Shown here in pieces: positions 11,562 through 21,799 of a DNA stretch of 64,000 nt; the first letter of the stretch is position 1; each line of letters opens with the position of its first letter. The stretch comes from Hymenopellis radicata (taxonomy: Eukaryota > Basidiomycota > Agaricomycetes > Agaricales > Physalacriaceae). The stretch is taken from positions 102,805 through 166,804 of the forward strand of contig JADNRX010000091.1 of NCBI GenBank assembly GCA_015501595.1, read 5' to 3'. The notes beneath the pieces were generated by a model. It had not been told where the DNA came from. It ran no database searches and saw nothing but the letters and a program-made list of their open reading frames with translations. Position numbers and translations under genes: made by a program.

Positions 11562-12379
11562 CTAGTGCGAAGGTCTACCCTCTTCTCGTGTCACTATGTA
11601 CTTGTCCAGTATTTGTAGAGCAGCTTCAAAGGCCTGCTCGGTATGATCCGCAGCGAATATCGTTCGTAAATCATTGTCCAACGATAACGACTGGAAATTG
11701 AACTCCACCAGGTCTCCGTATAAAATTTCGTGTTGCCTGTCGTCTATCGTATAACTGATAATAGACTTTCCGCCAAAGAAGTTCTCTAGAGGAAACTCGG
11801 AAGTCTCGCGATCCGGGCTCTGACTCCATGACAGGAGAGCATTGATTGTGGCGCGACATGCAGTCCAAGAGGGATGGTTTGGGCACACTGTAACTAGTTG
11901 TGTCGCACGCGCTCCTATGAGGGACAGAGGCGAGAAACTGTGCCGCGGTCGGGCAGGTACGACGTCCGCTAGCATGAGGAAGGCAAGAATGAGGTTTCGC
12001 GGCTCATGGAGATGTTCCACCATCTCCTGCCGTATATCAGCAGACCCCATCACCGAAAGGCCCTGTAGGTAATGTTCAACCATTGTACCGATCTCGGTAT
12101 GCCCAACTAGACGCGCTGGAGGGCAGACTTCTGAAAGGATTCGGAACCAGTTATCGTCGATGAATACGCGGAACGCTTCTTCGCGTCCGGCTTGAAGCGA
12201 CAATGAGAGGATGGTCTGGTTCTTGGCAAAAAGGAGTTGCGACAGAATCTCTGGATCGTCCGAGATGCCATAGTAATACATGGGCACAAGCACTCGATGA
12301 AGGGAAGGGAAAGAGGGATCGGGTACGCCGGAGTCAAGTTCGGGCTTAAACAGTTTGTGATATAGGAAGAGAGTGTAGT
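11562..12379 (-). pseudogene. DUF6535 protein copy 3, 3' part (cut by copia)
   Basis: This is the C-terminal portion of the gene whose 5' part is at 17642-19650. The frame runs from the copia insertion site (YTLFLYHKLFKPE) to a stop at 11562 and matches the tail of the other DUF6535 copies (for example CPNHPSWTACRATINALLSW against CPTHTSWRDCDTALKAILVW in copy 1). Without the retrotransposon and one copy of the 5-bp duplication the two parts form a single open frame, about 924 residues with exon 1. The annotated end follows the open frame. The other copies have a small terminal exon after a GTCAG donor, which I could not place here. The ~300 bp between this stop and the AAA copy A stop (11255) hold no gene; the two genes converge. 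Confidence 0.75.
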
Positions 12380-12658
12380 TGTTGGAACGAGAGCCTTCGG
12401 GCTGCTCGGACAACCCGCTAGTGCTGCGTCGCGCAGCCTAGTATGAGTCGTATTGACTCACAGACTTTAGATGACTCCTTATGAGTCGTAGACTTTCTAG
12501 TATATAAGCTCGTGTATTACAGTGCCCACAATAACAATTTTACATCCTATGAACTACAACTAAACACACATACAAGATTAAGTGTGTACACCCAAACTAC
12601 GCGATCAGCCGGACGTTTACCGCGTCCATCACACTACTCCACACTATCTGCGCCAACA
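12380..12658 (+). repeat. 5' LTR of the copia element
   Basis: Begins TGTTGGAACG and ends GCGCCAACA. A TATATAAG box lies near 12501 with presumed transcription start downstream. It is essentially identical to the 3' LTR. Confidence 0.92.
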
Positions 12659-12673
12659 GGTTATGGGCCCCGC
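12659..12673 (+). promoter_or_regulatory. Probable copia primer-binding site
   Basis: GGTTATGGGCCCC directly follows the 5' LTR. It resembles the complement of the anticodon stem-loop half of initiator tRNA-Met (GGTTATGAGCCC) used as a half-tRNA primer by several copia elements, with one mismatch. The primer assignment is inference. Confidence 0.45.
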
Positions 12674-14213
12674 ATCAGTAAATTCGCGGATCTATAGGGG
12701 CCATAGACTATACCGCCTATACCGTTTTTGGCCGGTATAGGCAAAAAGTGAATCTCCCGATTCTATACCGCCTTTTATAGGAGGATAATCGTGCCCTATA
12801 CTGCCCTCCCCACTGTCCTATACCATTTCTACTACTCATATATTTCGGATTTTGTACAAAAAATTCACACATTTGTAGGGCATTAAAATAGTCATTTCAT
12901 TTGCACATATACTACTACTACTATCTAGAGGAAAGCAATGCGGATACTCACGCGATGACATTCTGGTCGACCTCGTTGATGGTGGTCGAAAGCGTCGGTC
13001 GTTCGGGCATGTATCAGCACGGTGTCGACATCTATCGCAAGGTAAGTTGTTGGATAAACGAGGTGGACAGACAACGTACTGATACCCCGCCATTAGAATG
13101 CCCGAAGTTTGTAGACAGAAGCCGTGGAAGTCGTCCTACCGCCAGTGTCCAGGATATTGTGGAAGACTATTGTGAAGTGAGTGGTGGATACACGAGACGC
13201 GGCGAGGACGCACCAGAAATGCCGCCGCAGGGCAAGCAATTCATCGAGAGAGACTTCCTCCAAGTCGCGCCAAGTCTTGACATCGAGGGCGCTTAACGGT
13301 CTTCAGGTAGGAAAGTCTGAAATGTTGCCAACCAGCGCCTCAGCCAGAAGAGCGGGGGGAACAACGTACAAGAGTGTTGAAGATGGCGTAGAATAGAGGT
13401 AGCTAGAGGTAGGGAAAGTCAGTGCATATTCGTGCTTACTGGCAGAACACGCACCTTGCTATTCGCTAAGCCCGAGAACTTGTGTGAGTCGTCCTGGCAT
13501 GGTGGTGTCATTGTCGGTGTCGTCGTCATTGTCTTGCCGTAAGATGTCGTCCTGGGGACTGATACCGTCGTCGTTGTAGCTGTCCTCGCTGGATGGTGCC
13601 GCCGTTGTTGCCATCTTCGCTGGCTGATGTCGTAGCGCGCTATCATCGCTACTGGGCGCTAGTGTCGCTGTCCTCGGGTAGTGTCGTCCTTGGGCTCATG
13701 TTGTCGTTCATGTCATCCTCGGAAGCCCATGTCGTCCGTGTCCTTGCTGGCTGATACCGCTGCTGTCGGTGCCGCCGTTGACGTCGTGCTCGCGGCTGGT
13801 ACCGCCGTTGTTGCCATGACAGGATGGGCCTTTCTTGTGGGCGGTTGGGAAGTAAACGCCTAGAGATAATTAAACTAGAAAGTAGAGAACACGGCGGGCT
13901 GGGCACGTACCGGGTATCCGAACATGGTGGTGGCACGGAACGAAGATGCATCATCGGTGTTGGAAGAGTGGTGATTCGATCCGTAGTGCATGGGTGGAAG
14001 CAGGTGGAAGCAAAGCAACGACGACTTGGACGAAAAAAAGGAAAACTGAACATGCACGTGGCTTCGTGTTGTTAGTGCACGGACCATGACTGGTATAGAC
14101 AAGGTATAGAGGCGCAGTATAGGAAAATCTAAGCTGTGTAGGGGATCCGATCACCTTGCCTATTCCGGCTATACTTGCTATACCCTTCTATTGATCCGTG
14201 AATTTACTGATGC
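12672..14213. mobile_element. TIR-bounded insertion replacing copia gag/protease
   Basis: Both ends carry GCATCAGTAAATTCRCGGAT in inverted orientation (left from 12672, right ending 14213), and subterminal stretches are rich in TATACC/GGTATA. The ~1.54-kb interior has no recognisable transposase. An open frame at 12901-13296 resembles nothing I know, and 13440-13800 is triplet-rich (GTCGTC/GCCGTTGTTGCC). It is most simply a non-autonomous DNA transposon. A clear direct target duplication is not visible; only AT or the inverted GCAT/ATGC flanks remain. The copia coding sequence resumes immediately after it in the middle of pol, so flanking copia sequence was lost. Confidence 0.55.
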
Positions 14214-14499
14214 AGAGCATAAGGCCAATGTCGCAAGTACGCTAGAGTCAGAAAACACCTGGGAAGTTCAAGCTTGGCACCGAAAGTTCGGTCATATCTC
14301 TAAATCCACCTTAGAACTGCTTATCAAAGACGGCGCTGTCGAAGGACTTACACTTGATCCTAACAGTGCACCAGTCGATAATTGTGAAGCCTGTATCCAA
14401 GCGAAGGCGCATCGCGCGTCATTTCCTCATGAATCCAGTCGGAAATCGAATAGCCCCGGCGAGGGAACCCACAGCGACCTCTGGGGTCCGCTCGTGTGA
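14197..14499 (+). pseudogene. Copia integrase N-terminal part (frame broken)
   Basis: Encodes the gag-pre-integrase zinc-binding region (WHRKFGHISKSTLELL, then CEACIQAKAHR) and the first catalytic Asp context (THSDLWGPLV). The frame is lost right after that: CTCGTGTGAAATCC contains an extra TG relative to the reading KSTEGNHYY. The 149-bp MITE follows within the next codons. The remaining pol continues from 14707. Confidence 0.75.
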
Positions 14500-14521
14500 A
14501 ATCCACAGAAGGGAACCACTA

Positions 14522-14670
14522 CTGTACTATTACGACCTCATCTTCGCATAACGCGTAACGGGGGGGTCATTTTATCTTATCGGACCTCGCCGATCGCCTG
14601 GAAATCCTTATCGGGCTTTTAGAATTTTTTTTTTCTAAAAATCTGTGAAGATAAGGTCGTAATAGTACAG
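14522..14670. mobile_element. 149-bp MITE with TA target duplication
   Basis: Inverted ends of about 24 bp, beginning CTGTACTATTACGACC, are flanked by TA on both sides (14520-14521 and 14671-14672). Removing the element and one TA rejoins codons for NHYYIS of the copia integrase. TA duplication and CTGT/CAGT-type ends suggest a Tc1/mariner-type MITE. It has no coding capacity. The ends resemble those of the 42765-43145 element. Confidence 0.75.
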
Positions 14671-14706
14671 TACTACATCTCGTTCACAGATGACGCCAGC
14701 CGCCGA

Positions 14707-17355
14707 ATGACAGTCTTGTTCCTGAAGTCAAAGGACCAAGCAAAGACACGTGTTATTGAACACATCGAATGGTTAAGGAACCAGTTCGGGTATCGACTTA
14801 AATGGCTGCGTGTCGACGAGGGAAAAGAGTACCTGAACAAAGCTTTGAAAGATGAGCTAGCATCCCGTGGTATTGAGATACACCCGACTGCACCTTATTC
14901 CCCATCGCAGAACGGCATCTCCGAACGCCTCAACCGAACACTTCTCGAACTCGCTAGAGCTATGTTGCTCGCGAAAAACCTCCCCGGCAGTCTTTGGGAA
15001 CACGCGGTTACCCATGCTGCCTACATCCGGAATCGATCCCCTACGAAAGCACTATCAGCAGGAACCACTCCACACGAAGCATTTACAGGTGAAAAGCCAG
15101 ATGTTTCACATTTCAGAGAGTTTGGCTGCGAAGTATGGATATTCCGAGAGGATGTGAAGAAACTGTCGAAACTGGAAGCTCGGGCAAAGAAACAGATCTT
15201 TGTCGGATTCGAAGACGGCCCGAAAGCAGTTAGATATTATGACACGAAGACACACCATGTCAAGATCTCAAGAAACTATAGATTCGTCGATCCCGAGAAA
15301 GTACAAGTACTCGCAGAAGAGCACCGACAATCAGCTGAGGGGGAGTCAGATACATCCACCCAATCATCGGTGTCTTCAGCGCCTTCATCACGATCCACAT
15401 CACCATCATCGTCTGTCTCATCATCAGAATCAGAGAAGACATCAGTGAAATCAGAACGCTCACCATCACCCATTCCAGGACCATCACATCCTGATCCACC
15501 TCCCAGACACACATATCCACCACCGGCCACGCCCAAGCTTGAGACCGAGTATAGTCCAAAGTCGAACCCACTGAACAAGATCCCGTTACGCCTTCTTACT
15601 CGTCCTATCAAGGACATCAACTATCGACAATTCGGAAATCCGGATGCGCGCTTACCAAAAGGAGACCGACCAAATCGCGGTTCTGAGCACCAAGCATCGA
15701 AAGTAGTCGAAGATGAGAATATGGCGCACTATGCATTTCGAGCATCAGTCAGGGACCTAGCAGATGGAAATCCAGACTTACCTCAAAGCGTTGAGGAAGC
15801 ACGTCGATCACCCGCATGGCCAGAATGGGAGCGCGCTATCGAAACCGAGCTGGGAACACTGGGAAAGATGGGAACTTGGAAACTTGCAGAATGCCCAAAA
15901 GATCGGAAGCCCATTGGATGTCGTTGGGTATTTGATCTAAAAACAGATCAGCAAGGGAAAATCATGAAGTACAAAGCAAGACTCGTTGCGAAAGGATACT
16001 CACAGATTCCCGGAATGGATTACTCCGAAACATTCTCACCTGTCGTTCGACTCGAATCCCTTCGCGCATTACTGGCAATCGCCGCCGTTGAAGACCTCGA
16101 AATGAAGCAACTTGACGTCAAGGGTGCGTACCTCAATGGCGAACTCGAAGAGGAAGTATATATGGCACAGCCGCCAGGATTCGACGATGGTAGCGGGCGC
16201 GTTTGTCACCTACAGAAAACGCTTTATGGCCTAAAGCAGTCAGGTCGTGAATGGAATCGGAAATTGCATGGGATACTCACTAGTCTTGATTTCGAGCGAA
16301 TCGAGGTAGATCATGGAGTCTACATCCGCCGACTTAAAGATAAGTTTGTCATTATTACAGTATGGGTAGATGACCTACTTTTGTTCAGCAATTCGACAAC
16401 CATGATATCCGCCGTCGAGGCCGCGTTGAAGCAAGAAGTCGAAATCAACGACATCGGAGAGCCCAAGAAAATCATTGGCATTGAAATCTACCGCGACCGA
16501 GAGAAGCATCAGATTCAAATCTCCCAAGAGCACTACATCGATGGTATCCTCAAACGATTCGGTTATGAGAACATGTCTACCGTCACGACGCCTATGGACC
16601 CGAATGTTGTCCTGCAAAAATGCGAGAAGGAAGGAAAGCTGCTGGATGGCCACGGACAAAGCTATGCTGAGCACATTGGATCATTGATCTGGCCAGCATC
16701 GGTAAGTCGTCCTGATATCGCGTACGCAGTCTCGAGAGTAGGCGCGTACAGCGCGAATCCAGATGAGAGTCACTGGACAGCAGTGAAACGCATCTTTCGG
16801 TACCTAAAACGTACACGTGGTCACCGGATCACTTACGGAGGCATTAACCCGGAACGGGACAAATCAATCTCTCTCTTCGACTCCTACGGCGCGTACAGCG
16901 ACGCCGACTTCGCCGCCAATCCTGACGACAGGAAATCGATCTCAGGACATGTCTATTTACTCGCGAACGGACCAGTCGCGTGGCATTCGAAACGCCAACC
17001 CACTGTTGCGCTCAGCACAGCTGAGGCAGAATACTCCGCGCTAACAAGCGCTACTCGTCAAGCCATCTGGTTTAGACATCTCTTCCAGGCCCTTGGATTC
17101 GGAAATCCAGAGGAGCCAACCCTCATCTATTCGGACAATCAATCCGCCATCACCATCGCGCACGACCCGCAGTATCACGCTCGATCCAAGCACTTTGACA
17201 TCGAAAATCATTTCATTCGTGAAAAGATTGAAACAGGTATCATTCACGTTGATTACTGCCCTACTGACGAGATGGTTGCAGACATTTTTACCAAAGCTCT
17301 GCCCCGACCCAAACATGACAAGTTTACGATGGAAATGGGGCTACTAGCGGCTTGA
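14707..17355 (+). CDS. Copia Pol: integrase core, reverse transcriptase, RNase H
   Basis: The uninterrupted frame is 882 codons. Integrase core: WLRVDEGKEYLN carries the second catalytic Asp and SQNGISERLNRTLLE the catalytic Glu; the first Asp lies upstream in the broken piece. A Ser/Pro-rich linker spans about residues 210-290. The copia reverse transcriptase follows (MKQLDVKGAYLNGELEEEVY, KTLYGLKQSGREWN, and the catalytic VWVDDLLLFS). RNase H of the copia type comes last (LSTAEAEYSAL, IYSDNQSAITIA, ADIFTKALPRPKHDKF). The frame is open, but the real polyprotein would start upstream in gag, which is absent. Expression would therefore need an unnatural internal start. It could only act as a template mobilised in trans. 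Confidence 0.9.
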   Translation: MTVLFLKSKDQAKTRVIEHIEWLRNQFGYRLKWLRVDEGKEYLNKALKDELASRGIEIHPTAPYSPSQNGISERLNRTLLELARAMLLAKNLPGSLWEHAVTHAAYIRNRSPTKALSAGTTPHEAFTGEKPDVSHFREFGCEVWIFREDVKKLSKLEARAKKQIFVGFEDGPKAVRYYDTKTHHVKISRNYRFVDPEKVQVLAEEHRQSAEGESDTSTQSSVSSAPSSRSTSPSSSVSSSESEKTSVKSERSPSPIPGPSHPDPPPRHTYPPPATPKLETEYSPKSNPLNKIPLRLLTRPIKDINYRQFGNPDARLPKGDRPNRGSEHQASKVVEDENMAHYAFRASVRDLADGNPDLPQSVEEARRSPAWPEWERAIETELGTLGKMGTWKLAECPKDRKPIGCRWVFDLKTDQQGKIMKYKARLVAKGYSQIPGMDYSETFSPVVRLESLRALLAIAAVEDLEMKQLDVKGAYLNGELEEEVYMAQPPGFDDGSGRVCHLQKTLYGLKQSGREWNRKLHGILTSLDFERIEVDHGVYIRRLKDKFVIITVWVDDLLLFSNSTTMISAVEAALKQEVEINDIGEPKKIIGIEIYRDREKHQIQISQEHYIDGILKRFGYENMSTVTTPMDPNVVLQKCEKEGKLLDGHGQSYAEHIGSLIWPASVSRPDIAYAVSRVGAYSANPDESHWTAVKRIFRYLKRTRGHRITYGGINPERDKSISLFDSYGAYSDADFAANPDDRKSISGHVYLLANGPVAWHSKRQPTVALSTAEAEYSALTSATRQAIWFRHLFQALGFGNPEEPTLIYSDNQSAITIAHDPQYHARSKHFDIENHFIREKIETGIIHVDYCPTDEMVADIFTKALPRPKHDKFTMEMGLLAA

Positions 17356-17362
17356 GGGGGAG
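17353..17362 (+). promoter_or_regulatory. Copia polypurine tract
   Basis: GAGGGGGAG abuts the 3' LTR, the standard position for plus-strand priming. Confidence 0.7.
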
Positions 17363-17641
17363 TGTTGGAACGAGAGCCTTCGGGCTGCTCGGACAACCCG
17401 CTAGTGCTGCGTCGCGCAGCCTAGTATGAGTCGTATTGACTCACAGACTTTAGATGACTCCTTATGAGTCGTAGACTTTCTAGTATATAAGCTCGTGTAT
17501 TACAGTGCCCACAATAACAATTTTACATCCTATGAACTACAACTAAACACACATACAAGATTAAGTGTGTACACCCAAACTACGCGATCAGCCGGACGTT
17601 TACCGCATCCATCACACTACTCCACACTATCTGCGCCAACA
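17363..17641 (+). repeat. 3' LTR of the copia element
   Basis: Same length and ends as the 5' LTR, and by eye one substitution apart. The GTAGT target duplication follows at 17642-17646. Confidence 0.92.
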
Positions 17642-19650
17642 GTAGTAAATGATACGATTGAGACCTGGAGTAGACGCCGGCAATTCGTAGTCGCAGAGTG
17701 GTGTCCGCTCTATGACAGCTAGAACGAGGTCTCGGAGGTACCTCGAATGGAACTCATTCTTCGAAATGGCACGGAAGAAGTAGGCTAGGACTTCATCGAG
17801 TAGTTCGAGATTTGCTTGAACCTTGAGAAGTTCTGAACCGGAGGTCATCCCCAACTGTGATACGTCAAAATGACCGGCTGCGATGAATTCTCTAGAAAAC
17901 ACTTCCGACCCGGTCTGTTTTGAGGGAATGGGATCAAAACGCGATAGCATATCTCGAAGAAAAGTCATAAGGGTGTTGTGTAAAGATTGTTGATCGATGG
18001 CTTCACCAAATGTCAAAGGCCTGTCTTCCGACGACGACTCCCTCGAAGTTATCGTGCCAGTGGTGCAAGGCAGAAATATACAGAGCATACGAGCATAATA
18101 AGCGCTCAAATCGGGTTCCAAATCACCCAAACGATTGAAAACACCATTCCGAGCGCCTAGCTGCAGAAGCCTAGGCCAGATGAGTGGATGAAGTCTCGTC
18201 TGATGATGCGACACGAGGAACTCCAAGAACGATGCTCGTTCATCCTCTTCGATGATGATACGCGCCGCCCATGAAATCGCTCTGAGTTGGGGATTGGTAG
18301 AAAGGGTAATATCGCTGGAGAAGAATCCCGAAATAAACAGAAACGAGCGGTAGAGGCGTTCTAAAGTACCCTCATATTCAGAATTGCCTTCCCCTGTGGA
18401 TGGTTTTGAGCCGACAATGCTGAGTTGAGCAAGAACCTCATCCCGCGCGGACCGTATCGCATGATATTGATGCCAAGTTTCCTCCGCGTATTCCCGTATG
18501 CGTAAGGGAAGGCCGCCAACAGCTTGTATAACGATGCTGTGAATACTAGGATTTGACGAGGTCCCGAATAGCCAGTCCATCCCATCTACCGAGAGTCGAT
18601 CGTACAAGAGATGAACTCGCGTAGTCTCTAGTATCGCGATCGACCGCGGCGTGACCATAGGTGCGGAGAATAATTGATAGAAGAAAAAGAGGAAGTCAGT
18701 CAGTGGCGTTTGATACGGGCACTGAGGGAAAAAGATCGGCATGCTGTTGCTGATGAGGTAAAGCACATACGCCGTGAATGAAATTGCGGCAAGGGTGTAT
18801 GCAATCGACAGTCGCAACGGGATAAAGAAGAGGATGAGGCCGATTAAGAATAGAGCAAGGGAGATATGCATGATGAGGGGCAGCATCCCGACGATGACGC
18901 GTACGCGCCATTGTTCCATGCCCATGAAGCGGAATTGACGAACATGGCTGCGAAGACCAGGTGTACCGGAAGGAAGGGATGCATAATGATGGAGCCACTG
19001 TTTAATAAGAACAGCGGCGAGGGCGACGACAAGGCTACACGTGAGGCTTACTGCCCAAAGACCATTGATCCAGACATCAATCGTGTCTGGTTCAAATTTT
19101 TGGTCAGGATTTGGTGTGGAAGCGGAGACGTTTCCGACGGGTAAGCCGTTGGATATGGACTGCTGCACGGACACAAGCTCGTACAGCAGAACGGCAGACA
19201 TCTCCACAAAGTCGGCTTGCAGCCGCTGTGAAACCTGAACGAGAAAAGACGTGACAACCGCAGAGAAAAGACCGGCCTGTGATAGATGAACAAGCAGAAC
19301 AATAATTGAAACTAGTTTCTTACGAATACGAGCATGACATCTAAGCCGTCACGAGATTGGCCAACCATGACTCCGTCAAAAGCAGCTGCTTCTTCATCAT
19401 AAGCGCGCCACACCCTGGCGTTAGGCCCAGTTTCTTGGTATATTGGATCTGGAGGAAGGCGTCGCTCGTAGTCATCAGTGAAGACCGGTTGCGCGTTGAG
19501 ATGGGACCCGTCCTGCTTCAACCCGAAGAAGTGCTTGTCCGCTGCGTCATGAGCGACGGGAATACTACGCTCAGCGAGTACTGGTTTCTCAGAGATATCT
19601 GCCTCTGCCATTGGCTTGCCCTCGGTACTGCGCCGGTGTTGTGTCGACAT
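17642..19650 (-). pseudogene. DUF6535 protein copy 3, 5' part (cut by copia)
   Basis: Exon 1 is 19324-19650 (109 codons from MSTQHRRSTE; contains FGLKQDG, DDYERRLPPDP, GQSRDGLDVMLVF). Exon 2 starts at 19276 with AGLFSAVVTSFLVQV, the DUF6535 signature, and runs to the copia insertion. Membrane segments follow the same plan as the other copies: INGLWAVSLTCSLVVALA, GMLPLIMHISLALFLIGLIL, LAAISFTAYVLYLISNS. The sequence is clearly diverged from copies 1 and 2, so this is a separate lineage. Both parts are otherwise free of stops, so inactivation is due to the retrotransposon. A truncated protein ending in LTR-derived residues could still be made. Confidence 0.85.
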
Positions 19651-20340
19651 TCTGACTTCTACGTGGCAGTTGGAATGAAGGACTAGAGCTCGCCATCAAT
19701 CAAGTTTAGTCTCCCCCGGGGATCCGAAGAAGGACGACTCGACAATTGATGCCCATCACTGGCCTCTCATTGGCTATCTAAAAAAAGGACATAGGACAGC
19801 GGGACTAGATGTGAGCGCTAGCATGAATTAAAAGACTAGAGCGCGCCATCAATCCAGTATCAAGGTGGCAAAAGTAGCGACTTTCCCAGGGCTGAAGTCC
19901 ATTGAAACGTGGGGGCGCTCTGTAAGCTTTCCGCTTGAAATGTAGTCTCGTAAACCGACTCAACGAGAGAAGATGGGATACTCACGATCGTCTCTTACTT
20001 GAAATGTATATCGCGATTTCTAGGCATTGATACACGCTGTAGGGTTAAAGCGTGTGTTGGACATATGGGAGAGCACGCCTGGGTGCAAGAGCAGTGCAAA
20101 CTTCACAAGCGTTTGAGATCTTGGCTTGCCGTGGTAGACAAATTGACGCCGCCAGAATGATAGCGGCGTCGGGACTTGCCCTTTTGAGAATCGATCGGCG
20201 ATCGCTTTTCTTTCCGACTTCCAGGATGACCCCAGCATTGTCACCGCAAGACGGGCTGGCCTAACAAGAGGCCAATGCACATTTGTATCTTAGGCGTGTC
20301 AGTTATAACAGGAATCCAAGTCCATAACCGCTAGCCTGTA
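19651..20340. other. Intergenic upstream of DUF6535 copy 3
   Basis: No gene is recognised. A short phrase, GACTAGAGCKCGCCATCAATC, occurs twice (about 19682 and 19835), suggesting a small local duplication. Confidence 0.4.
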
Positions 20341-20779
20341 GTGGGAAAATTGGTGCGTTATACTGCACAGCGCTTGAAGCATATGGAATTGATTTGTATA
20401 CCGTTTACTGCAGATTGTTTCTTGTGATTTTTAGTGCAGCGTTTCAGATGGGCCAGCGTCGGCAGAGCGTGGACGTGGAAGGATGGTCGAACGGTGACAC
20501 CATTCAAGGAAGGGAATGTGGTAAGCTCGTCGTCTCCACCACACATCTTCTGCTGTGTTTATGAAGCAAACAGTCAACATTTGTTCGCCCGGACTCTGGC
20601 CCAATTCACATTTGTATCCGCATCGTCGAATCCCCGCGCATCGTCCCTTCTCTCCAGCGCCATCGTGATATTCTCTGCCAAGCGCGCAGATCTAGCTTCC
20701 ATGGCAGATTCGGTCGTTCCTTCCATTCACATTCGCGAGCGACGTATCCGACAAAAGTCTTATGGACATTCAGCTTATT

Positions 20780-20980
20780 GTCCAGGGATATCGGAACTGG
20801 GAACGGCGCTACATGCGAACAGGCCTCGAAATATTGTCTGGCGGTTGAAGCGGGCGGACGGGACCCTTCAGTCAGTCTTTTGAGATGCAGGATACATGTT
20901 AGGACTTGTGGTACGCCCGTCATTTTGAAAACGCCTTTTGCATCACTCAATATTACTCTTTTTAGTGTACAGCGCCGGCC
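20780..20980. repeat. Dispersed repeat R2, second copy
   Basis: Shares the GATGCAGGATACATSTTAGG core and flanks with 9050-9260 and 57755-57960. The wider interval 20340-21750 is paralogous to about 57270-58920, including GGTGCGTTATACTGCA near 20352. Confidence 0.6.
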
Positions 20981-21055
20981 AACATCTTTTCCCTTGTCCC
21001 GATTGTAGATATTTACGAAGAAGAAAGGAACCCTGGCCAACCGTATCCGCCAGCC

Positions 21056-21545
21056 ATGCATTCCCTCGACGACGTCTTGCAAGCATGCCCCGCTTCCCAA
21101 TGTCTTTGTACATTGTGTGTCTGTGAGCGCGCCTGGATATCCCCACCACCGTTAACGCGACCAGACGATGTCCTCCCAGACAATGCTATCATTGTAAGCA
21201 TGGAGGAGGTTGTGGATGACGGACATAGTCTGGTTTGGTTCTCCCTGCCGGACAGCGAACCACCAGGTGAGTGGACATGATATTGGTTTACTTTGAAAAA
21301 AAATGCAGACTACGCGTTAGTAAATCCGAACTGTACACTGAACTCTAGTGTATCGTCTAAATTTACCTTTTCCAGGCGGGAGGAGTTCATTACCGTGCGC
21401 CAAGGCCTGTATCAACCACAGTATCCCATCGGAGGCCTCCTTGATATCATCCTAAGAATTCCCACCCTCTTTGAATGCCATGTTCGGCGTCACGGAAATC
21501 GCTTCTTGCCCAGGTTCTTCGGATAGCAACGGGCCTTTCGACTTG
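21056..21545 (+). pseudogene. AAA-ATPase-like fragment (copy F)
   Basis: Starts within the equivalent of exon 1 (MHSLDDVLQACPASQC, CERAWISP), then a GTGAG...GCAG intron at about 21268-21307. Exon 2 follows (DYALVNPNCTLNSSVSS, RREEFITVRQGL), and then a short piece of exon 3 around 21470-21545, where the reading changes frame. It ends abruptly before the P-loop-distal half and joins the dehydrogenase remnant. The N-terminal ~40 codons, P-loop and Walker B are absent. Confidence 0.65.
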
Positions 21546-21569
21546 CACTTTGATCATGGTACGCTAGGT

Positions 21570-21760
21570 CTTGTTGAACATTCAACACTAGCTAAGCATT
21601 ACTCGTAGCCCGAGGCTTCTAACTAGCATTCTTAAACGGCCATCCCACAAGCCCGATATTCAGCTTCGTTCCTGCCTCAATCTCCTTGGCTTGGGCCTTG
21701 AGTTCATCGACATCCCAGTTTCACAACAGAAACTTGCCCTTCAGTCGTCGTCCTACTCGT
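21570..21760 (-). pseudogene. 3' end of an SDR gene, captured fragment
   Basis: About 180 bp nearly identical to 58765-58920, the last ~45 codons and 3' flank of the SDR gene at 58789-59726 (minus strand: GLVGWPFN preceded by KAQAKEIEAGTKLNIG). A frame-disturbing change sits near 21720 (TTTCACAACAG where the SDR copy reads TTGCACCACAG). Both sites share GTTGAACATYCAACACTAGC at the junction with an AAA-ATPase-like fragment. Confidence 0.7.
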
Positions 21761-21799
21761 CATACTACTGTTGATCTACTGCCACCAGATAATGGCCTA

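Larger units (their letters stand above)
12380..17641 (+). mobile_element. Ty1/copia LTR retrotransposon, defective
   Basis: The element is bounded by 279-bp LTRs starting TGTTGG and ending CCAACA. It is flanked by a 5-bp target duplication, GTAGT, at 12375-12379 and 17642-17646. The pol order integrase, reverse transcriptase, RNase H identifies Ty1/copia. By eye the two LTRs differ at one position (G at 12623, A near 17607), so insertion was recent. The body is defective: gag and protease are missing and replaced by a 1.5-kb TIR-bounded insertion, and the integrase frame is broken by a 2-base duplication and a 149-bp MITE. It sits inside a DUF6535 gene in the opposite orientation. Confidence 0.92.

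Noticed and set aside
13419..14053. Overlapping frames within the TIR element that look Arg/Thr-rich
   Set aside because: Triplet-repeat composition (GTCGTC, GCCGTTGTT) explains them; no transposase motif.
15276..15620. Minus-strand acidic frame opposite the copia Ser/Pro linker
   Set aside because: Complement of a TCA/TCC-rich coding stretch of pol; no independent support.
20606..21100. 164-codon frame on the minus strand (MGSGACLQDVV...)
   Set aside because: It runs antisense through the R2 repeat and the AAA fragment, and the paralogous 57.5-kb region does not keep the frame.
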